Positions 6,807 to 9,561 of a stretch of 9,561 nt of DNA are shown in pieces. Origin of the DNA: Anaerolineaceae bacterium UBA5224 (GTDB lineage Bacteria; Chloroflexota; Anaerolineae; Anaerolineales; Anaerolineaceae); assembly GCA_002409365.1 (NCBI GenBank), contig DHUW01000041.1, positions 30,504 through 40,064 of the forward strand, given 5' to 3'. Under the pieces are notes generated by a model. That model was not told where the DNA came from and searched no databases. It was given only the letters and a program-made list of their open reading frames with translations. Every line of letters begins with the position of its first letter. Positions within the stretch are counted from its first letter, which is position 1. A program made the translations under genes and the position numbers.

Positions 6807-6836
6807 TTGTCGTTTCGTTGATATATCAACTATATT
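6807..6836 (+). promoter_or_regulatory. Candidate plus-strand promoter containing palindrome 2
   Basis: TTGTCG (6807-6812) and TATATT (6831-6836) are separated by 18 bp. Palindrome 2 fills the 14 bp of spacer directly before the -10. The -35 match is 4/6 and the -10 match 5/6. AT-rich sequence makes chance -10 hexamers common, so this is weaker than the minus-strand promoter. A start near 6843 would lead to the terminator at 7015-7044. Confidence 0.35.
6817..6830. promoter_or_regulatory. Palindromic operator-like site 2
   Basis: GTTGATATATCAAC is a perfect 14-bp palindrome and differs from site 1 only in its central four bases. It sits between the -35 and -10 of a candidate plus-strand promoter. 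The shared arms and in-phase spacing argue that one protein binds both sites, perhaps with a DNA loop. No other copy of GTTGA-N4-TCAAC was seen in the window. Confidence 0.6.
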
Positions 6837-6842
6837 TACACA

Positions 6843-7044
6843 TCAATCAGATCCAATCTCAAAACTTTTCCGTGCATCATAAAAAAACAAACGAATGCGA
6901 GTGACCAGGCTTGTCGGGATCTATGGCAGAATGCCAGGAAAGTCAATGGCAAATAGTATCCTGCCTGAAACAATAAGTTTGATCAAGTCAGTATAGATCT
7001 GAACCGGAAATGTTAAAGCCCCTCAAAAGATTGAGGGGCTTTTT
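6843..7044 (+). ncRNA. Candidate non-coding or small-protein RNA of about 200 nt, plus strand
   Basis: Inferred from the candidate promoter at 6807-6836 and the terminator at 7015-7044, whose T run is longer on this strand. Two short hairpins with GGCA/TGCC stems occur at 6924-6936 and 6948-6965. A 33-codon frame (6895-6996, product starting MRVTRLVGIYGRM) lies inside. It has no ribosome binding site and no recognisable homology, so it is not called as a gene. Alternatively this stretch is merely the long 3' untranslated region of mutS2, which has no terminator of its own. Confidence 0.25.
7015..7044. terminator. Bidirectional intrinsic terminator between tRNA-Leu and the upstream spacer
   Basis: AAAGCCCCTCA (7015-7025) and TGAGGGGCTTT (7032-7042) form an 11-bp perfect stem with a 6-nt loop. 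On the plus strand the GC core is followed by five T residues, on the minus strand by three. On the minus strand it directly follows the tRNA and would end its transcript. On the plus strand it would stop RNA arriving from the mutS2 side. Confidence 0.8.
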
Positions 7045-7046
7045 GA

Positions 7047-7128
<82 letters not shown>

Positions 7129-7138
7129 AAGTTCACAA

Positions 7139-7168
7139 AGTATACACGGAATTCATCTTTATCGTCAA
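7139..7168 (-). promoter_or_regulatory. Promoter of tRNA-Leu
   Basis: On the minus strand TTGACG (7163-7168) and TATACT (7139-7144) are each 5/6 to consensus with an 18-bp spacer. Predicted transcription starts only a few nucleotides before the mature tRNA 5' end, as expected for a stand-alone tRNA gene. Confidence 0.7.
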
Positions 7169-7388
7169 GAATTTCGAACCTCATCTTATTGTCTTTGGGA
7201 GGTGCAGAGCCAGTGGCAATCTGCTTTCTGATTAAATTGATTGGGTAGTGGCGAAGGGAGATACTCCCCTGTAACTCTATAGGCGTTTTCGTAGGTTGGG
7301 AATTGCTTTAACTGCAAGGTCTCCACATGCAGATGTCACGCGTATGCCATTTTGATGGAAGATAAAAATCTTACTTTCTATGCGCAAG
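7169..7388. other. Non-coding spacer between the tRNA-Leu and RNase J promoters
   Basis: No credible gene is visible in these 220 bp. They contain only small inverted repeats: GGGAG-ATA-CTCCC at 7256-7268, CCAT-TTTG-ATGG at 7347-7358 and AAGAT-AAAA-ATCTT at 7359-7372. None is followed by a T run. Short open frames lack ribosome binding sites. Confidence 0.6.
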
Positions 7389-7418
7389 TTGACCCGTGCG
7401 TTCTAATTGTGCTATACT
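7389..7418 (+). promoter_or_regulatory. Promoter of the RNase J gene
   Basis: TTGACC (7389-7394) and TATACT (7413-7418) are separated by 18 bp, each 5/6 to consensus, and TG-C before the -10 makes an extended -10. The start would be near 7425, giving a leader of about 83 nt. Confidence 0.7.
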
Positions 7419-7467
7419 ACGTCGGGGGAAATGAGTGGATTGCTTGTTTCCAAATGATAAAAACCAT

Positions 7468-7481
7468 CCGGCATATGCCGG
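7468..7481 (+). promoter_or_regulatory. Palindrome/hairpin in the RNase J leader
   Basis: CCGGCATATGCCGG is a perfect 14-bp palindrome 26 nt before the start codon. As RNA it folds into a 5-bp GC-rich stem with an AUAU loop, upstream of the ribosome site TAGGA (7496-7500). It could protect the 5' end, serve autoregulation of an RNase, or be a protein site on DNA. None of these is shown by the sequence. Confidence 0.5.
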
Positions 7482-7507
7482 TTCATCTTATAAATTAGGA
7501 TTTAAAA

Positions 7508-9145
7508 ATGAAGAATAAAAAGTTAAAAATTATCCCTCTTGGTGGTCTGGGGGAGGTCGGTAAGAATATGACCGTCTATGAATATGACCACCAAATATTG
7601 ATCGTCGATGCTGGAATGATGTTCCCTGACAGCGATATGATCGGGATCGACTATATCATCCCCGATTTTGAATACGTTAAACAACGATCCGACCAGGTGG
7701 TCGGGATCGTTGTCACCCACGGTCACGAAGACCATACTGGCGCAATTGGGCATTTGCTCGAATATGTGGACGCGCCAGTCTATGCCACGCCGCTAAATAA
7801 TGGGTTGATCAGAAACAAACTGAATCGCCGTAACCTCGGTAAAGAGGCACAACTGATCGACGTTCATGCCAGGGAAACTATCCAGATTGGGCCATTCAAG
7901 GTTGAGTTTTTCCATGTAACTCATTCCGTTCCCGACGGCGTCGGTCTGGGGATCGATACACCTGCCGGGCTGATCGTGCATACCGGTGACTATAAATTTG
8001 ACCATACCCCTGTCGATGGGATTCCTACCGATTATGGCAAACTGGCAGAGTTGGGTGGGCGTGGTGTGCTCGCCTTATTGGCAGATTCAACCAACGCTGA
8101 AGTGCGTGGCTGGACGCCTTCTGAGCAGGTAATCGTTGGTGCTTTCGACCGCGTCTTTCAAAAAGCCAAGGGGCGCATCATCATCGCCACTTTCGCCAGC
8201 CTGATCTCCCGTATACAGCAGGTGCTTGATATCGCCAAAGGCTACGGTCGCAAAGTCAGCTTTACCGGATTCAGTATGGTCGAAAACGCCCGCATTGCCA
8301 AGGAATTGGGCTACCTGCACTACGAGGAAAGCCAGGTTGTTGGAATTGACGTTGCGCTTTCCATGCCCCCGAGCAAGGTGGTTCTGCTGGTGACCGGATC
8401 GCAGGGCGAACCGACATCCATCCTGGGTCGCCTGGCGAACAACACCAACCGACAGTTTTCCATCCAGGAAGGTGATACTGTGGTCCTTTCTTCTTCACCC
8501 ATACCAGGAAATGAAGAGGGCATTTACCGCGCCATCAACCGCCTGATGGAACAGGGTGCCGAAGTGATCTACTCCGACATCGAAGATGTACACGTCTCAG
8601 GGCACGCCAGCCAGGAGGAAATGAAGCTCCTGCTGCACCTGGTGCGCCCGCGTTACCTGATCCCTCTCCATGGTGAAACCCGTATGCTGCGGGCACATAA
8701 ACGCCTGGCAATGGAAGTCGGTATGGACGAACAGCAAATTGCCCTGGTCGAAAACGGGCGAGTAATTGAATTTCATCACGGTGAACTCAAACTGGGTGAA
8801 CGAATACCTGGTGGATATGTGTTCGTGGATGGTACAGGCGTAGGCGATATCGACCGCTCCACCATGCGCGACCGCGCACTGCTCAGCCAGGACGGCGTGG
8901 TATTGGTGAACCTCTTCCTTGACAAGGAAAACGGAACTTACAAGGATGTTGAAATCCTCAGCCGGGGCTTTATTGCGCAAGATGAATCGACGGAACTGTT
9001 TGAGGAATTACGAAAGCGTATATATCGCCTGACGCTTTCTCCTTCCAAGAACATGCAAAAAGAGATCCAGGGTTTGGTGACTTCATATCTGAACGAGGAA
9101 ACCAAGCGCCGCCCATTCATTTTTGTATCGATTTCAAAGGTCTAA
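7508..9145 (+). CDS. rnj: Ribonuclease J
   Basis: Complete 545-aa RNase J, close to the usual 550-560. It is a metallo-beta-lactamase/beta-CASP nuclease with 5'-3' exonuclease and endonuclease activity in mRNA decay and rRNA maturation. The metal ligands are all visible: HGHEDH at 71-76 (H71, H73, D75, H76), H139 in FHVTHSVPDG, D161 in HTGDYKFD and H388 in IPLHGE. The beta-CASP region includes HVSGHAS (362-368), which binds the RNA phosphate in relatives. A short C-terminal domain follows from about 450. The opening KLKIIPLGGLGEVGKNM is the standard family N-terminus, and AGGA at 7497-7500 with a 7-nt spacer supports this ATG. The gene has its own promoter and terminator and is probably monocistronic. 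As the only RNase J seen, its status as J1 or J2 cannot be assigned. Confidence 0.97.
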   Translation: MKNKKLKIIPLGGLGEVGKNMTVYEYDHQILIVDAGMMFPDSDMIGIDYIIPDFEYVKQRSDQVVGIVVTHGHEDHTGAIGHLLEYVDAPVYATPLNNGLIRNKLNRRNLGKEAQLIDVHARETIQIGPFKVEFFHVTHSVPDGVGLGIDTPAGLIVHTGDYKFDHTPVDGIPTDYGKLAELGGRGVLALLADSTNAEVRGWTPSEQVIVGAFDRVFQKAKGRIIIATFASLISRIQQVLDIAKGYGRKVSFTGFSMVENARIAKELGYLHYEESQVVGIDVALSMPPSKVVLLVTGSQGEPTSILGRLANNTNRQFSIQEGDTVVLSSSPIPGNEEGIYRAINRLMEQGAEVIYSDIEDVHVSGHASQEEMKLLLHLVRPRYLIPLHGETRMLRAHKRLAMEVGMDEQQIALVENGRVIEFHHGELKLGERIPGGYVFVDGTGVGDIDRSTMRDRALLSQDGVVLVNLFLDKENGTYKDVEILSRGFIAQDESTELFEELRKRIYRLTLSPSKNMQKEIQGLVTSYLNEETKRRPFIFVSISKV

Positions 9146-9187
9146 GCCTTATTTGTAAAGCATACTCATTAGTTGTTGAACTATTCG

Positions 9188-9215
9188 AAAGGGCGGGCAG
9201 CAAACCCGCCCTTTT
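9188..9215 (+). terminator. Intrinsic terminator after the RNase J gene
   Basis: AAAGGGCGGG (9188-9197) and CCCGCCCTTT (9205-9214) form a perfect 10-bp stem with a 7-nt loop, ending in TTTT. It lies about 40 nt after the RNase J stop codon. The A run before the stem also permits function on the minus strand. Confidence 0.88.
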
Positions 9216-9238
9216 AAATGCCAAGCGCTCCTCACCTT

Positions 9239-9247
9239 TGCTATAAT
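9239..9247 (+). promoter_or_regulatory. Extended -10 promoter of the HAD phosphatase gene
   Basis: TGCTATAAT combines a perfect TATAAT (9242-9247) with the TG of an extended -10. The region 17 bp upstream (TGCCAA) is a poor -35, which extended -10 promoters tolerate. The leader would be about 22 nt and carries the ribosome site AAAGGAA at 9264-9270. Confidence 0.6.
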
Positions 9248-9275
9248 CATCAGACAAAAAACCAAAGGAACTCAC

Positions 9276-9561
9276 ATGCCCAAAATCAAAGCTGTCTTCA
9301 CTGATATCGACCAAACCCTCACCGATCCGGTAACTCACCTGATCCCTGAAAGCGCTGTTCGGGCGATCGAACAGGCGCGGCAAAATGGCATCAAGGTCTG
9401 TGCTGCGACCGGTCGCAACCTGACTGCCAGCGAAAACGGACCGGTTGCGGGCATCGAGCTTGACGGCTTTATCACTGTGAACGGTCAGTATTGCTACCTG
9501 CCGGATGGTACAACATTGCGCTTCGCCCCTTTTAAACGCGATTGGGTGGACGAGATCATCC
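9276..9561 (+). CDS. Cof-type HAD superfamily phosphatase, N-terminal part (runs off the window)
   Basis: The first 95 codons of a HAD hydrolase are present; the 3' end lies outside. Motif I is FTDIDQTLT, with nucleophile D10 and general acid D12; motif II is AATGR with T45. VNGQY near residue 69 is the usual block leading into the C2-type cap of Cof/YbiV-like sugar or pyridoxal phosphate phosphatases. Motif I has Q13 where most members have G; the catalytic aspartates are intact. The start is supported by AAAGGAA 5 nt upstream and by motif I at the expected distance from the N-terminus. It follows the RNase J terminator and has its own promoter, so it is a separate unit. Substrate cannot be told from this fragment. 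Confidence 0.88.
   Translation, partial: MPKIKAVFTDIDQTLTDPVTHLIPESAVRAIEQARQNGIKVCAATGRNLTASENGPVAGIELDGFITVNGQYCYLPDGTTLRFAPFKRDWVDEII

Noticed and set aside
6817..6830. Palindrome 2 considered as an FNR/CRP-type box
   Set aside because: The half-sites TTGAT and ATCAA are separated by 2 bp rather than the required 4 bp.
6773..6850. AT-rich stretch with DnaA-box-like TGTGGATAT, considered as a replication origin element
   Set aside because: Only one site with a single mismatch and no cluster of boxes, and no dnaA/dnaN neighbourhood; the palindrome-promoter reading explains the region better.
6895..6996. 33-codon plus-strand frame in the candidate 200-nt RNA
   Set aside because: No ribosome binding site, no recognisable homology and ordinary chance length; kept only as a note on the candidate RNA.

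Overview
This is a bacterial chromosomal window of ordinary housekeeping and signalling genes, with roughly even base composition. MutS2 with a Smr domain, RNase J, a PiT/DUF47 phosphate pair and a tRNA-Leu without an encoded CCA end argue against an enteric bacterium. The set fits a Chloroflexota (Anaerolineae-like) or other deep-branching lineage. That placement is an inference from general resemblance and is of low confidence. No phage, insertion sequence, CRISPR array or clearly transferred segment was seen.

Left part (3-3843, all minus strand). Reading in the direction of transcription, the order is an OmpR-type response regulator, its sensor histidine kinase (4-bp GTGA overlap), a PiT-family phosphate permease (GTG start) and a DUF47/PhoU-like protein (10-bp gap, its ribosome binding site overlapping the permease stop). 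Regulator and kinase form one unit, permease and DUF47 another. The 100 bp between them hold a perfect TATAAT flanked by two CTGTTAAC repeats. This suggests a separately regulated phosphate promoter, possibly the target of the adjacent regulator.

Centre (3844-6634). A 376-bp divergent spacer holds candidate promoters for the regulator (minus) and for mutS2 (plus), and an unexplained strong stem-loop. The mutS2 gene is complete and stands alone. Its best promoter lies so close to the ATG that a leaderless mRNA is plausible.

Right part (6635-9561). The 410 bp after mutS2 look empty of protein genes but are highly organised. Two matching 14-bp palindromes (GTTGA-N4-TCAAC) lie 73 bp apart. Each is embedded in a candidate sigma70 promoter, and the two promoters fire away from each other. 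Each outward transcript would run into an intrinsic terminator of the right orientation: at the mutS2 stop codon on the minus strand, and before the tRNA on the plus strand. This suggests a pair of small regulated RNAs of about 90 and 200 nt and is the most interesting part of the window. Next come tRNA-Leu(CAA) on the minus strand with its own promoter, a non-coding spacer, then RNase J on the plus strand with an extended -10 promoter, a hairpin in its leader and a clear terminator. The window ends inside a Cof-type HAD phosphatase gene with its own promoter and ribosome binding site.
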